Assembly (NCBI RefSeq): GCF_900095735.1
Contig: NZ_FNLO01000015.1
Location: forward strand, 82,219 to 146,218
Source: Chitinasiproducens palmae
GTDB taxonomy: Bacteria; Pseudomonadota; Gammaproteobacteria; Burkholderiales; Burkholderiaceae
DNA: 64,000 nucleotides
Reading direction: 5' to 3'
Below the pieces are notes generated by a model, which was not told the DNA's origin, did not search any database, and saw only the letters and a program-made list of their open reading frames with translations. Below, in pieces: positions 45,767 to 54,702 of the stretch (within the stretch, counting starts at the first letter, position 1; the number at the start of each line of letters is the position of its first letter). The position numbers were made by a program, and so were the translations under genes.

Positions 45767-47263
45767 ATGCCCACTGCCATCCGCAACCTGTCGAGCCGTT
45801 CGCTGCGCCGCGCCGGGCGGCTCTGGCGTGAGTATGGCGTATTCTGGCTTGGCGCCATCCTCGTCGGCCTGGTCGCCGTGCTGTACGCGCGGCTCATCGA
45901 CTACGGCTTCAGCCTGTTCGAATCGCTGCGCACGGCGCGCTGGTGGCTGCCGTTGCTGCTTACCCCAGCGATCGGCGCGCTGTCGGTCTGGCTCACGCGC
46001 GCCTTGTTCCGCGGTTCCGAAGGCAGCGGCATTCCACAGGTGATCGCGCTGCTGCACAGCGGCGGCACCGACACCGGCAGGCTGGGACACGCACTGCTGT
46101 CGCTGCGCGTGGTGGTCGGCAAGGTGCTGATCTCGTTCCTGGCCATCATCGGCGGCTTCACGATCGGACGAGAGGGTCCGACCGTGCAGGTCGGCGCCGC
46201 GCTGATGTACAACCTGCGCCGCTTCTACCCGCGCTCCAGTCCCGTCATCGATCGCCAGCTGGCGCTGGCCGGGGCTTCGGCGGGCCTTTCGGCGGCCTTC
46301 AACACGCCGCTGGCCGGCATCGTGTTCGCGATCGAGGAACTCACCCGCAGCTTCGAGCAGCGCGCCAGCGGCGTGCTGATCACCGCGATCATCTTCGCGG
46401 GCATCGTCGCGCTCGGGCTGAACGGCAACTACACCTATTTCGGCACCATCGACGTCGGCACGGGCCTGCCGCGGCTGCTGGCCGTGGCGGTCCTGGCGGT
46501 CGCGTCGATCTCGGGGATCATCGGCGGGCTGTTCTGCTGGCTGCTGCTCAATACCGATCGATGGATGCCGTCCGCCGTCGTCACGTTCCGACGCACGCGT
46601 CCGGTGGCATTCGGCGCCGCCTGCGGCCTGGTGGTGGCAGTGGTCGGCGTGCTGGCCGGCGGCACCACCTTCGGCAGCGGCTACGCCGAGGCGCGCGGCC
46701 TGCTCGAAGGCCGCGAACATCTCGGCGCGCTGTACCCGCTGATGAAGATCGTGTCGATGATCGGTTCCTACCTGCCCGGCGTCCCGGGCGGCATCTTCGC
46801 GCCGTCGCTGTCGATCGGCGCGGGCATCGGCAACGTGGTGCACGCGCTGTTCGGCGACATGCCGCTGCCGATGCTGATCGCGCTGGGCATGGTCGGCTAT
46901 ATGGCGGCAGTCACCCAGGCACCCATCACGGCGTTCGTGATCGTGATGGAGATGATCAACGGCCACGCGATGGTGATCTCGTTGATGGCGACCGCGTTGA
47001 TCGCCAGCCGGGTGTCACGGCTGTTCGCCCCCCCGCTGTACGAGGCGCTGGCCGCGCGCTTCGCGGCGCCGCCGCCCGGCGCGCCGGTCGACCCCACGCC
47101 GCAGGCCGATACCGCGGCTTCGACGCCGGTGGATCTGGCCGGCGCCGTCATGCCGGAAGGCAACGACCCGGCCGAGCCGGACCCGACGACGCGGGCGGAC
47201 ACCACCGCGGAGCCGGATCGCCGGCGTCCCGAAGCGGGCCGGGGACCCGACGCGGGCGCCTGA
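45767..47263 (+). CDS. ClC family chloride channel/transporter
   Basis: 498 residues from MPTAIRNLS at 45767 (a TTG at 45746 is in frame). The selectivity motifs are present: GSGIPQV, GREGPTVQVGAAL, LSAAFNTPLAGIVFAIEEL, and GGIFAPSLSIGAG. The C-terminal ~75 residues are a Pro/Asp/Arg-rich tail without CBS domains. The gating Glu is in GREGP. A TATAAT hexamer at 45733-45738 fits a -10 box with a very short leader. Confidence 0.94.
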   Translation: MPTAIRNLSSRSLRRAGRLWREYGVFWLGAILVGLVAVLYARLIDYGFSLFESLRTARWWLPLLLTPAIGALSVWLTRALFRGSEGSGIPQVIALLHSGGTDTGRLGHALLSLRVVVGKVLISFLAIIGGFTIGREGPTVQVGAALMYNLRRFYPRSSPVIDRQLALAGASAGLSAAFNTPLAGIVFAIEELTRSFEQRASGVLITAIIFAGIVALGLNGNYTYFGTIDVGTGLPRLLAVAVLAVASISGIIGGLFCWLLLNTDRWMPSAVVTFRRTRPVAFGAACGLVVAVVGVLAGGTTFGSGYAEARGLLEGREHLGALYPLMKIVSMIGSYLPGVPGGIFAPSLSIGAGIGNVVHALFGDMPLPMLIALGMVGYMAAVTQAPITAFVIVMEMINGHAMVISLMATALIASRVSRLFAPPLYEALAARFAAPPPGAPVDPTPQADTAASTPVDLAGAVMPEGNDPAEPDPTTRADTTAEPDRRRPEAGRGPDAGA

Positions 47264-47311
47264 GCCGCCGGCGTCCGGCGCCACCGATGCGTGCCGATCG
47301 GCACGCACTGG

Positions 47312-47343
47312 AAAGACAAAGGGCGGCACCACCGGTGCCGCCC
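47312..47343 (-). terminator. Rho-independent terminator of the min operon
   Basis: A strong hairpin GGGCGGCACC/GGTGCCGCCC with a 3-base loop lies 20 bp past the minE stop and, on the minus strand, is followed by a U-rich stretch (TTTGTCTTT). The same hairpin lies downstream of the convergent ClC gene and could serve both strands, though the U-run favours the minus strand. Confidence 0.9.
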
Positions 47344-47363
47344 TGCGGGTTCGGACGCCGAAC

Positions 47364-47621
47364 TCAGCCCTGCGGTATCTCGATCTTGACTTCGAGCACC
47401 TCGAAATTGCCCTGCTTTTCGAGATTCAGCTTAATGTCGTCGCTGCTCACCTTCGCATACTTCGAGATGACGGCGATGAGTTCGGCCTGCAGCGCAGGCA
47501 GGTAGTCAGGCGCGGGGCCCTCGTTGCCCGAGCGCTCGCGCGCGATGATCAGTTGCAATCTTTCCTTGGCAACCGACGCGCTTTTCTTCTTCTCGCCGAG
47601 CAGCAGTCTGAGTAGCGACAT
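47364..47621 (-). CDS. minE: MinE, topological specificity factor of cell division
   Basis: 85 residues: [32 protein letters not shown], then [32 protein letters not shown]. The N-terminal amphipathic membrane-targeting helix, anti-MinCD helix and dimerisation part are recognisable. MinE drives the pole-to-pole oscillation of MinCD and limits MinC action at midcell. It is the last gene of minCDE, 11 bp after minD. Confidence 0.97.
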   Translation of the reverse strand: MSLLRLLLGEKKKSASVAKERLQLIIARERSGNEGPAPDYLPALQAELIAVISKYAKVSSDDIKLNLEKQGNFEVLEVKIEIPQG

Positions 47622-47632
47622 ATCGGTCTCCC

Positions 47633-48448
47633 TTACTTGTTGCCGAACAGGCGCTGCAGCAGACCCGGCTTCTGGTAGTCGATGAAACGCAGCGGCTTGT
47701 CCTCGCCGAGGAAGCGCGCAACGATGTCGCTGTAGGCGTGCGCCACGTCCGTGCCTTCCATGTGCACGGCCGGGATGCCCTGGTTCGACGCATGCAGCAC
47801 CGCCTCGGACTCGGGCACCACGCCGATCAGCTTGATACGCAGGATTTCCTGGATGTCGGCGAGCGACAGCATTTCGCCTTCGTTGACGCGCTTCGGGTTG
47901 TAGCGCGTGATCAGCAGGTGTTCCTTGATCGGCTCGCCCCCTTCGATCGCGCGCTTGGTCTTCGACGCGAGAATGCCGAGGATGCGGTCCGAATCGCGCA
48001 CCGACGACACTTCCGGGTTGGTGACGACCAGTGCCTCGTCGGCGTAGTACATCGCCATCAGCGCGCCCGATTCGATGCCGGCCGGCGAGTCGCAGATGAT
48101 GTATTCGAAGTTCGACGCCACCAGTTCATTGATGACCTTGCCGACGCCCTCGATGGTCAGGGCGTCCTTGTCGCGCGTCTGCGAGGCCGGCAGGATGTAC
48201 AGGTTCTCGCACTTCTTGTCCTTGATCAGCGCCTGGTTCAGGTTCGCTTCGCCCTGGATCACGTTGATCAGGTCGTAGACCACGCGCCGCTCGCAGCCCA
48301 TGATCAGGTCCAGGTTGCGCAGACCCACGTCGAAGTCGATCACCGCCGTCTTGTGGCCGCGCAGCGCCAGCCCGGACGCGAAGCTCGCGCTCGTCGTCGT
48401 CTTGCCGACACCACCCTTGCCGGAGGTCACCACAATGATTTTTGCCAT
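47633..48448 (-). CDS. minD: MinD, septum-site determining ATPase
   Basis: 271 residues from [18 protein letters not shown] with the deviant Walker A KGGVGKTT at residues 11-18, switch regions [10 protein letters not shown] and [11 protein letters not shown], and the C-terminal amphipathic membrane-targeting sequence [11 protein letters not shown]. MinD binds the membrane as an ATP dimer and recruits MinC. The ATG at 48448 was chosen over an in-frame start four codons upstream. minC lies 73 bp upstream in the same direction. Confidence 0.98.
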   Translation of the reverse strand: MAKIIVVTSGKGGVGKTTTSASFASGLALRGHKTAVIDFDVGLRNLDLIMGCERRVVYDLINVIQGEANLNQALIKDKKCENLYILPASQTRDKDALTIEGVGKVINELVASNFEYIICDSPAGIESGALMAMYYADEALVVTNPEVSSVRDSDRILGILASKTKRAIEGGEPIKEHLLITRYNPKRVNEGEMLSLADIQEILRIKLIGVVPESEAVLHASNQGIPAVHMEGTDVAHAYSDIVARFLGEDKPLRFIDYQKPGLLQRLFGNK

Positions 48449-48521
48449 ACGATTCGCCACCTAGCGGATTTCGTTGAGTTGGAGCCCGGACCGCCGCGCT
48501 GCCCGGACGAGATGGGCCGTC

Positions 48522-49250
48522 TCAGTTGAGACGCAAGGGTTCGATCAGCAACTTCTCGGCGTCGAGCCGGATCTGCACGGCCTGGCCGAGCACGTCCGGC
48601 GTGAGCGGCGTCTCGGTGGTCCGGTAGATGCCTGCAATCGAGATCAGCTCCGGCTCCAGGCAGGTGCAGAAGATCCGCGCGTCGAGGTTGCCATGCACAC
48701 CGGCCAGCGCCCGGCCTCGCAGCGGCGCATAGATGTGGATATTGCCCTCGGCGATGACTTCGGCGCCATAGCTGACCAGGCCCAGCACGACGACGTCGCC
48801 CTCGGCATAGATCCGCTGCCCGGAGCGCAACGGCCGATCGACGATCAGCGTCGAGCGTGTGGCCGGCGCCGCCTCGGCGACGGCTTCCGGTTCCGGTTCC
48901 GGTTCGGCCGGGGCCACGGGCTCGGCGTCGTGCCGCAGGCGCGACTCGATCAACGCGAAACCGGCGCTCTCGACCCAGCCGCGCTGTTCATCGGTGCCGA
49001 CCACGCCCGCCGGGCGCATCTTGAAATTGCTGAGCAGTTGGCCGAGCGCGTGCAGGTCGACCCGCTGATTGGCTTCGTAACGCCGCAGGTCGATCACCAC
49101 GGCTTCGTTCGAGAAAAACTCGGGAGTCGCTTCGAAGCGGCGCTGCAGCTCATCGCGCAGCGCCAGCAGATCGCCCGTCTTCACGACGAAGTGAAGCAGA
49201 TCGAGCGTTCCGCTGCGCAATTCGAAAAAGGGAGTCTTCTTAAGCGACAT
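48522..49250 (-). CDS. minC: MinC, FtsZ assembly inhibitor
   Basis: 242 residues. The N-terminal FtsZ-inhibiting domain covers residues 1-105 ([20 protein letters not shown]). A linker rich in Pro and Glu ([17 protein letters not shown]) separates it from the C-terminal beta-helix domain that binds MinD ([43 protein letters not shown]). It blocks Z-ring assembly near the poles together with MinD. It heads the operon. Confidence 0.97.
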   Translation of the reverse strand: MSLKKTPFFELRSGTLDLLHFVVKTGDLLALRDELQRRFEATPEFFSNEAVVIDLRRYEANQRVDLHALGQLLSNFKMRPAGVVGTDEQRGWVESAGFALIESRLRHDAEPVAPAEPEPEPEAVAEAAPATRSTLIVDRPLRSGQRIYAEGDVVVLGLVSYGAEVIAEGNIHIYAPLRGRALAGVHGNLDARIFCTCLEPELISIAGIYRTTETPLTPDVLGQAVQIRLDAEKLLIEPLRLN

Positions 49251-49381
49251 GCATTCACCGGCTGCAGTTTTCGCGTATTTTACCGATCTGCGCGCCGCGG
49301 TCGAGAAATCATTGCGGCGCGTGCCCGATCGGTACGGTCGGCGCGCTCGACGCGCCGTCTGAACCCGATGCGCGGCGTGGG

Positions 49382-50716
49382 TCAGGCGCGTTCGCTTGCG
49401 CCGTCCACCGCGCCGTTCCCTGCGGCAATGGCTGCGCCGACGCGAGCGCCTGGGTCAGGGTGCTGTACCGGGCGCGCCGCCGCGGCCTCGCCGTGGCCGC
49501 CGTGGCCGCGGTCCCCACCAAGCCCGGACGCCTGCGCGGCGCCGCCCCGCGAGGCCCACGCCCAGCCAAGACCGCTGATCGCAACGCCCGCCGCCAGCGC
49601 CACCGCCAGCCGGAACGCATCGCCATAGACCAGCGGCGCGAACCAGCCGCTGACCACCGAAAAGAAGATCATCTGCACGAAGCCCAGCACCGAAGCCGCC
49701 ATTCCCGACAGACCCGACACGCGGGCGAGCGCTTGCAGCGTCATGTTCGGCGCAGCCAGCGACAGGCCGAACGAAAAGACGCCGATCGGCGCGACTGCCC
49801 ACGGCACCACGGGCGCCGCGGTGCTGGCCGTGTAGCCAAGGTCGATCGCACAGCCGGCCGCCATCACCGCATATCCGGCAGCGATCAAGCGGGCGCTGGA
49901 CCAGCGACTCGCCAACCGCGCGGCGGCGAACGAACCGCTCAGCAGCCCGACCACCAACGGAATGAACAGCCAGCCGAAAGCCGTTTCCGGCAAGCCGAGC
50001 ACCCGCGTGACGAAATCGGGCGCCGCGCCGATCAGAAACGCGAAGCCGCCGAACAGCGCGCCGAAGCTCAGCGCCATTTCGACGAAAGCCCGCTCGCGCA
50101 GGATCTTGCGGTAGTTCGCCAGCAGCACACGGCCGGCGAAGCGCTGGCGAGCGCCGGGCGCGAGCGTTTCCGGCAGGCGCCAGATGCACAGCGCAGCGGT
50201 GGCCACCGCGAGGCAGACGAGCAGCCAGAACACGCCCCGCCATCCGGCGTGTGCGGCGACGTAGCCGCCGATGATCGGCGCGAACGCAGGCGAGATGCCG
50301 AACACCATGACCACGTAGGACATGGTGCGCTGCGCGACCGCGCCCTTGTAGCAGTCGTTGATGATTGCCTGGCCGACCACCATGCCTGCGCCGGCGGTCA
50401 AGCCCTGGCCGATGCGGCCGGCAAGCAGCCACGCGAAATTTGGCGCGAGCGCGGCGCAGACCGACGCGAGCGCGTACAGGACCAGCGAGACGAGCAACAC
50501 GCGCTTGCGCCCGAAGCAGTCCGACAGCGTGCCGTGCAGCAGCGTCATGCCGGCATAGGCCAGCAGATACAAGCCCAATGTCAGTTGCACCTGCTGAGCC
50601 GGCAGGTCGAAGGCGCGGCCGATGGCGCCGAAGGCCGGTAGATAGGCGTCGATGGTCATCGGCGCAATGCAGGCAAGCGCGCCGAGGATCAGGACCATCA
50701 GGGGATAGGAAGGCAT
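49382..50716 (-). CDS. Bcr/CflA family multidrug efflux MFS transporter
   Basis: 444 residues with 12 predicted membrane helices. The start [32 protein letters not shown] is the drug:H+ antiporter-1 pattern with the TIDAYLPA motif; motif A appears as [14 protein letters not shown]. The C-terminal ~65 residues (from GGAAQASG) form a Gly/Ala/His-rich hydrophilic tail that is not typical of the family. Start ATG at 50716; an in-frame upstream extension is possible. It lies upstream of minC on the same strand. Confidence 0.93.
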   Translation of the reverse strand: MPSYPLMVLILGALACIAPMTIDAYLPAFGAIGRAFDLPAQQVQLTLGLYLLAYAGMTLLHGTLSDCFGRKRVLLVSLVLYALASVCAALAPNFAWLLAGRIGQGLTAGAGMVVGQAIINDCYKGAVAQRTMSYVVMVFGISPAFAPIIGGYVAAHAGWRGVFWLLVCLAVATAALCIWRLPETLAPGARQRFAGRVLLANYRKILRERAFVEMALSFGALFGGFAFLIGAAPDFVTRVLGLPETAFGWLFIPLVVGLLSGSFAAARLASRWSSARLIAAGYAVMAAGCAIDLGYTASTAAPVVPWAVAPIGVFSFGLSLAAPNMTLQALARVSGLSGMAASVLGFVQMIFFSVVSGWFAPLVYGDAFRLAVALAAGVAISGLGWAWASRGGAAQASGLGGDRGHGGHGEAAAARPVQHPDPGARVGAAIAAGNGAVDGASERA

Positions 50717-50802
50717 GCAGGACTCCGGTGCGGCGCCCGCCACGGGCAGCCGCGCGATTCGTATTCGAAGGTGAGCGGTGAGGAAAGCGGCGCGATGGCC
50801 GC

Positions 50803-50905
50803 GGGTTGGTCGCGCGCGGGCTGGTCGCGGGTTGGTCGCGGGTCGCCCGCGCGTTGGCTGCGGGTTGGCAGCGGGTTGGCAGCGGGTTGGCAGCGGGTTG
50901 GCAGA
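50803..50905. repeat. 11-bp tandem repeat array, about nine units
   Basis: The best copies are four units of GGGTTGGCAGC at 50862-50905; upstream are GCGTTGGCTGC, GGGTCGCCCGC, GGGTTGGTCGC, GGGCTGGTCGC and one more GGGTTGGTCGC after a 4-base insertion. Two sub-types (GGTCGC and GGCAGC) suggest successive local expansions. It lies just upstream of the MFS gene start. Confidence 0.88.
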
Positions 50906-51017
50906 CTGCGGAGCGCGCGATGGCGCGACGGAACCTCACCCCGCGGGCGGGCGCGTCATCGACAGCGCCGCGCAGCCCGCATGATGCACGCAATAACGCG
51001 ACCCGGTGCGGCGCCGC

Positions 51018-51074
51018 GCCGTTTTACCCGCGCCGTTTTACCCGCGTCTTTTACCCGCGTCTTTTACCCGCGTC
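51018..51074. repeat. 13/14-bp tandem repeat, four units
   Basis: Two copies of GCCGTTTTACCCGC followed by two of GTCTTTTACCCGC. It lies in the same gene-free region as the 11-bp array upstream of the MFS gene. Confidence 0.87.
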
Positions 51075-51440
51075 ATGCTTGACACACAAGTCGCTACCGA
51101 GTTCCGCCAGCCAGCAGGGCGTTGACAGTTAGCACCAGCGTGGTGGCATGGCTGCGCTGGGGTGCGCGCGGGCCGGCCGCTTTGCGCCGCGCGGCAGCCG
51201 TGAGCGCGCCGCGCTGTTGCGGGCGTTGGTGACGGGCGGCACCCGCACGTCGGCGCGGCCACCTGCGGACCGGCCGCGTGTTGCCGGGCTGGCATCGCGC
51301 AGGCCCGCGTACCGCTCGCGGTCAGGGAGCTGGCCCTGACGGCGCGGCGGCGTTATCCACCAATCGGCATGCGGAGATCGGCATGCAGCCCTGGCGGCGT
51401 TCCGCTCCCGCGCAGGCCAACGGAACACGGTAGAGCGTCT

Positions 51441-52304
51441 TTACAGGAAAAACCGGTCGTGCGGCGCGGCCGCCAGCCAGCTGGAGAGCGTCTGACTGGC
51501 CTGGGCCAGCGCGGCCTCGACCTGCGCGCGCTGTGCCGGTGCGCGCAGGCTGGCGGCCGGCCCCGCCACGCTGATCGCGGCCAACGCATGTCCGTCGGCA
51601 TCCCGCACCGGCACCGCGCAGGCATCGATGTCGGCCTCCAGCCCGCCGAAGCTCCAGGCATGGCCGTGCTCGCGGTCGCGCGCCAGCGCGGCGCGCAATG
51701 CCGCGCGTTCGGCTTCGTCCGAACCGGCGGTCAATGCCTCGAAGGTGCGTTCGGCGTCGGCGTGGAAAGCCACCAGCACCCGCCCGGGCGCGACGCGCAA
51801 GGCCGGCACCCGCGAGCCAATGCGGATCTGCGTGACCAGGGCAGCGTCCGGCATGTGATTCAAGCGGAACACGACGTCCGCGCCGTCGAGCACGGCCAGA
51901 TAAGCCGATAGACCGAGTTCGCCCGCCAGCCCGGCCAGCGCGCGGCGGCATAGTCGGGCCGGCGACTCCGCCGCCAATGCGTCGGCCGCAAGCGTCAACA
52001 GGCCGGTGCCGATCCGATGCCCGCCGCCGGCGATCGCTTCGAGCGTGCCGTCATGCACGAACGTGTCGAGCAGCCGTGCCAGCGTCACGCGATTGATGCC
52101 GGTCTGGCGCGCCGCTTCGCTGAGATTGGCCGTCACACCGCCGCTCGCGACATAGCGCAACAGGCGCATGCCGCGTAGCACGGGTGAAATCAATTGCGCG
52201 GCGGCGTCGTCACCCGGCACGTCGGCGGCTTCGGCAGCCGAGCGCGGCCGGCGGTCGTGCGCGTCGCGGCCGGCAAGGCTGGCGATCTCGGCCATGCGGC
52301 TCAC
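51441..52304 (-). CDS. IclR family transcriptional regulator
   Basis: 287 residues from the GTG at 52304, whose GTGA overlaps the upstream gene's stop; an ATG at 52295 is the alternative. The N-terminal winged helix is at residues ~42-95 (LRGMRLLRYVASGGVTANLSE, INRVTLARLLDTF), then the IclR effector domain (LNHMPDAALVTQIRIGSRVP, AVPVRDADGHALAAISVAGP). It is coupled to the aromatic monooxygenase upstream and is likely to regulate it. Confidence 0.92.
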   Translation of the reverse strand: MSRMAEIASLAGRDAHDRRPRSAAEAADVPGDDAAAQLISPVLRGMRLLRYVASGGVTANLSEAARQTGINRVTLARLLDTFVHDGTLEAIAGGGHRIGTGLLTLAADALAAESPARLCRRALAGLAGELGLSAYLAVLDGADVVFRLNHMPDAALVTQIRIGSRVPALRVAPGRVLVAFHADAERTFEALTAGSDEAERAALRAALARDREHGHAWSFGGLEADIDACAVPVRDADGHALAAISVAGPAASLRAPAQRAQVEAALAQASQTLSSWLAAAPHDRFFL

Positions 52305-53470
52305 GCGACCGCGGCCGCGGGCGCGGTATCGAGCGGCGTCTGCCAGGCGTCGTAGCCGTACACCCAGTCCGCGTTGCCGCCTTCACGCAGCCAGGCGTTG
52401 CCTCGCGAGCCGATCTGGATGCGTGCGGTGCGCGGCGTGCGAACGGCCTGATAACGCTGCAGCGCCTCGCTCATCCCGGTCGCACCGTCGGCTGCGCCGA
52501 TCGCACGCGCCAGCACCACCGCGTCCTCGATGGCCATGCCGGCGCCTTGCGCCATGAACGGCATCATCGGATGGCAGGCATCGCCAAGCAGCGTCAGCCG
52601 TCCCTGCGAGATCACCGGCATCGGGTCGCGCTCGTACAACGCTGTCTTCAGCACGGTGTCGCACGCATCGAGCAGTGCCCGCGCTTCCGGGTGGAAGGCC
52701 GCATACACCGCGCGCAGTTCCGCCACGTCGCCGGGCAGGGTCCACGACTCGTCGCGCCAGTCGTCCTGGGCGGTCGTCGCGAAAATGAAGATGTCGCGGC
52801 CACGGTTCAGCGGAAAGGTGACGATCTGGCTTTCCGGTGTCGGTCCCCACCATTTCGTGAACGCGTCGGTGTTCGGCACCTGCACACGTTCGACCGGCAC
52901 GACCGCACGGTAGGCGACGACGCCGGTGAAGCGCGGCGCGTCCGGCCCGAACATCGCGGCGCGGACCTGCGAATGAATGCCATCCGCGCCGATCACGACG
53001 TCGAAACGGTGTCGCTGACCGTCCTGCGTCTCGACGAACGCGGCATCGCCGTCCTGGTCGATCGCCCGTACCCGCTGCCCGAAGCGGACCACGCCCGGCG
53101 GCAGGCGTCCGTCCAGCGCGGCTACCAGATCGGCGCGGTGCAGCGTCAACTGCGGCGCGCCGTACTGCCGCTCGGCCGCGTCGGACATTTCGAGACGAGA
53201 GGTTTCGGCGCCGCTGTCCCACAAACGGCTGATCCGATAGGTCGGGCGCGCGCCCTTCTCACGCAGCGAATCGCCGACGCCGAGGCCATCGAGCGCCCTG
53301 ACCGCGTTTGGGGTCAGGTTGATGTCGGCACCCACGCGCCCGAAACGCTCGGCCTGTTCCAGCACCGTGACCTCGAAACCCTGCTGGCCCAACGCGATCG
53401 CGGCGGCAAGACCGCCAATGCCACCGCCGACGATACCGACGCTACCTCTCGAATTTGCAGTCCCCACCAC
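52301..53470 (-). CDS. FAD-dependent aromatic hydroxylase (6-hydroxynicotinate 3-monooxygenase / salicylate hydroxylase-like)
   Basis: 389 residues. FAD motif GIVGGGIGGLAAAIAL is near residue 12, the second conserved Asp-Gly motif is VVIGADGIHSQVR near residue 165 and the third is LTLLGDACHPMMPFMAQGAGMAIEDAVVL near residue 295. The C-terminal WVYGYDAW and PL end resembles NicC-type enzymes. The enzyme would hydroxylate an aromatic or pyridine acid. GTG start with a good GGAGAG ribosome site; the iclR gene follows with GTGA overlap. Confidence 0.88.
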   Translation of the reverse strand: MVGTANSRGSVGIVGGGIGGLAAAIALGQQGFEVTVLEQAERFGRVGADINLTPNAVRALDGLGVGDSLREKGARPTYRISRLWDSGAETSRLEMSDAAERQYGAPQLTLHRADLVAALDGRLPPGVVRFGQRVRAIDQDGDAAFVETQDGQRHRFDVVIGADGIHSQVRAAMFGPDAPRFTGVVAYRAVVPVERVQVPNTDAFTKWWGPTPESQIVTFPLNRGRDIFIFATTAQDDWRDESWTLPGDVAELRAVYAAFHPEARALLDACDTVLKTALYERDPMPVISQGRLTLLGDACHPMMPFMAQGAGMAIEDAVVLARAIGAADGATGMSEALQRYQAVRTPRTARIQIGSRGNAWLREGGNADWVYGYDAWQTPLDTAPAAAVA

Positions 53471-53478
53471 GCCTCTCC

Positions 53479-53492
53479 GTTCAAATTTGAAC
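53479..53492. promoter_or_regulatory. Perfect 14-bp palindrome upstream of the FAD monooxygenase gene
   Basis: GTTCAAATTTGAAC is fully palindromic and lies 9 bp before the GTG start, in an AT-rich gap behind the lrp gene. A second, imperfect copy (GTTCATTTATAAAC) follows about 6 bp away. IclR-family proteins often use 14-16 bp AT-centred palindromes and an IclR gene is in the same operon, so this is a good operator candidate. Confidence 0.6.
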
Positions 53493-53552
53493 CATTAGTT
53501 CATTTATAAACATAATGGGGTTGAACGACGCGGGGCGCAAGCCGGAAAAAAA

Positions 53553-54017
53553 TCAGGGCTCGACAGATGCCATCCGTTTCAGGCAACGCAGCACGAATGT
53601 CGATCGACTATGACGCAAGCCGGGGATCGTATAGAGCTTGCGACGGAGGAATTCCTCGTAGCCCTCGGTGCCGGCAACCGCGACCTTGATCAGATAGTCG
53701 TATTCGCCGGTCAATAGGTAGGCTTCGACCACCTCCGGCAACGCGGCCAGCGCCTGCCCGAAGCGCTCCACGGTTTCGTCGTCATGCCGCTCCAGCGTCA
53801 CTTCGATGATCACGGTGTCCGGCAGGCCCAACGCCTTCTGGCTCAGCAGGGCCGAATACCCTTCGATGACGCCCTTCTGTTCGAGCGCGCGAACCCGATT
53901 CCAGCACGGGCTGGCCGACAAGTTGACTTCCTCGGCCAGCTTGCTGTTACTCAGCCGTGCATCGCGCCGCAGCGCTCGCAGGATCCGGCGATCCGTTTCG
54001 TCGATTTTCGCGGCCAT
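53553..54017 (-). CDS. Lrp/AsnC family transcriptional regulator
   Basis: 154 residues from MAAKIDETDRRILRALR at 54017. The HTH is at residues ~5-60 (SNSKLAEEVNLSASPCWNRVRALEQKGVI) and the RAM ligand-binding domain follows (VEAYLLTGEYDYLIKVAVAGTEGYEEFLRRKLYTIPGLRHSRSTF). An upstream in-frame TTG at 54029 is open. It is divergent from the IlvM-like gene across 120 bp. Lrp proteins commonly control amino acid metabolism, consistent with that neighbour. Confidence 0.95.
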   Translation of the reverse strand: MAAKIDETDRRILRALRRDARLSNSKLAEEVNLSASPCWNRVRALEQKGVIEGYSALLSQKALGLPDTVIIEVTLERHDDETVERFGQALAALPEVVEAYLLTGEYDYLIKVAVAGTEGYEEFLRRKLYTIPGLRHSRSTFVLRCLKRMASVEP

Positions 54018-54027
54018 TTCGGGTATC

Positions 54028-54136
54028 AAAAGATTCTTCTGGGAGAAAGCGATTTTAAGCCAATGTCACATCGCCCCGACGAGCACAAGACAAAAGAAAA
54101 GCACGTAATTCTGCGCGTCGAGGCATAGAATCTTTT
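54028..54136. promoter_or_regulatory. Inverted AGAATCTTTT pair between lrp and the IlvM-like gene
   Basis: A perfect 10-bp inverted repeat: AAAAGATTCT at 54028-54037 and AGAATCTTTT at 54127-54136. Each copy sits immediately upstream of the start codon of one of the two divergent genes, and similarity continues past the copies (GATACC-GA). Such symmetry is typical of a shared operator or a duplicated start region; Lrp autoregulation is likely but not shown. Confidence 0.5.
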
Positions 54137-54137
54137 C

Positions 54138-54479
54138 ATGGATACCGACACCGCTCCCTGCCAAGCGCAAATCGCCCTCGCCATCGACGATCGCTGCGAC
54201 GATCCGATCGGGGCCCTCGAAAACGTGCTCGGCATCGTGCGCCGCACCGGCCTTGTGCTGCAGCGCATGACCATGCGGCGCGGCACCGGCCACGGCGCAA
54301 GCCTGTTGCTCGACCTCCAGGCGGCGGACTTGGCGCCGCTTCGGCTACTGCTGGCGCGTCTGGACAACCTGTTCGACGTCACCGCCACGGCCTGCACCGC
54401 GACGCCGCCGCTGGACGACGCTGCCGCAAGCGACGACGCGCACGCCGATGCCCGCCTGATCGAGGCGCTGGCCGCCTAG
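54138..54479 (+). CDS. Small ACT-domain protein resembling acetolactate synthase small subunit (IlvM type)
   Basis: 113 residues. The first ~75 residues match the IlvM/ACT pattern: DPIGALENVLGIVRRTGLVLQRMTMRR, then LLLDLQAADLAPLRLLLARLDNLFDVTATAC. The tail is acidic and Ala-rich. IlvM-type subunits bind valine and activate AHAS II. No AHAS large subunit is adjacent here; the ThDP enzyme at 22270 is far away. Divergent Lrp supports a branched-chain amino acid link. The identification is by pattern only. Confidence 0.7.
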   Translation: MDTDTAPCQAQIALAIDDRCDDPIGALENVLGIVRRTGLVLQRMTMRRGTGHGASLLLDLQAADLAPLRLLLARLDNLFDVTATACTATPPLDDAAASDDAHADARLIEALAA

Positions 54480-54539
54480 CGCGCCAGCATCGACCGGCCG
54501 CGCGCCGTCGCGCGCGCGTCTTCGCGCCCGGCCCGTGAT

Positions 54540-54583
54540 GCGTTCGTGATGCGCTTGTGGTGCGCTTGTGGTGCGCTCATGAC
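54540..54583. repeat. Four 11-bp tandem repeats upstream of the TenI-like gene
   Basis: Units GCGTTCGTGAT, two identical GCGCTTGTGGT and GCGCTCATGAC run without gaps in the 223-bp space between the IlvM-like gene and the TenI-like gene. Confidence 0.85.
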
Positions 54584-54702
54584 CCGTAACGACCCGTCAT
54601 GGGCCGTTACGGTCTGCCGGCGAAACTTGCGGTACGATCGGTTTCCTTCGCCGCCATCGCGGCGCGGCGCCGCCCCAGCGGCCGCGCTGCCGCCGCGCCG
54701 CC

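Larger units (their letters stand above)
50717..51440. other. Gene-free region with two tandem-repeat arrays
   Basis: 724 bp between the IclR gene's 3' end and the start of the MFS gene (both minus). Frames here on either strand are compositionally driven and have no recognisable domains. Two separate arrays of 11-bp and 13/14-bp units lie here. Only weak inverted repeats were seen. Confidence 0.6.

Noticed and set aside
44543..46966. 807-codon frame extending the FUSC protein into the ClC gene
   Set aside because: The N-terminal 400 residues are antisense to the ClC gene; MVARAGR at 45730 is the sensible start.
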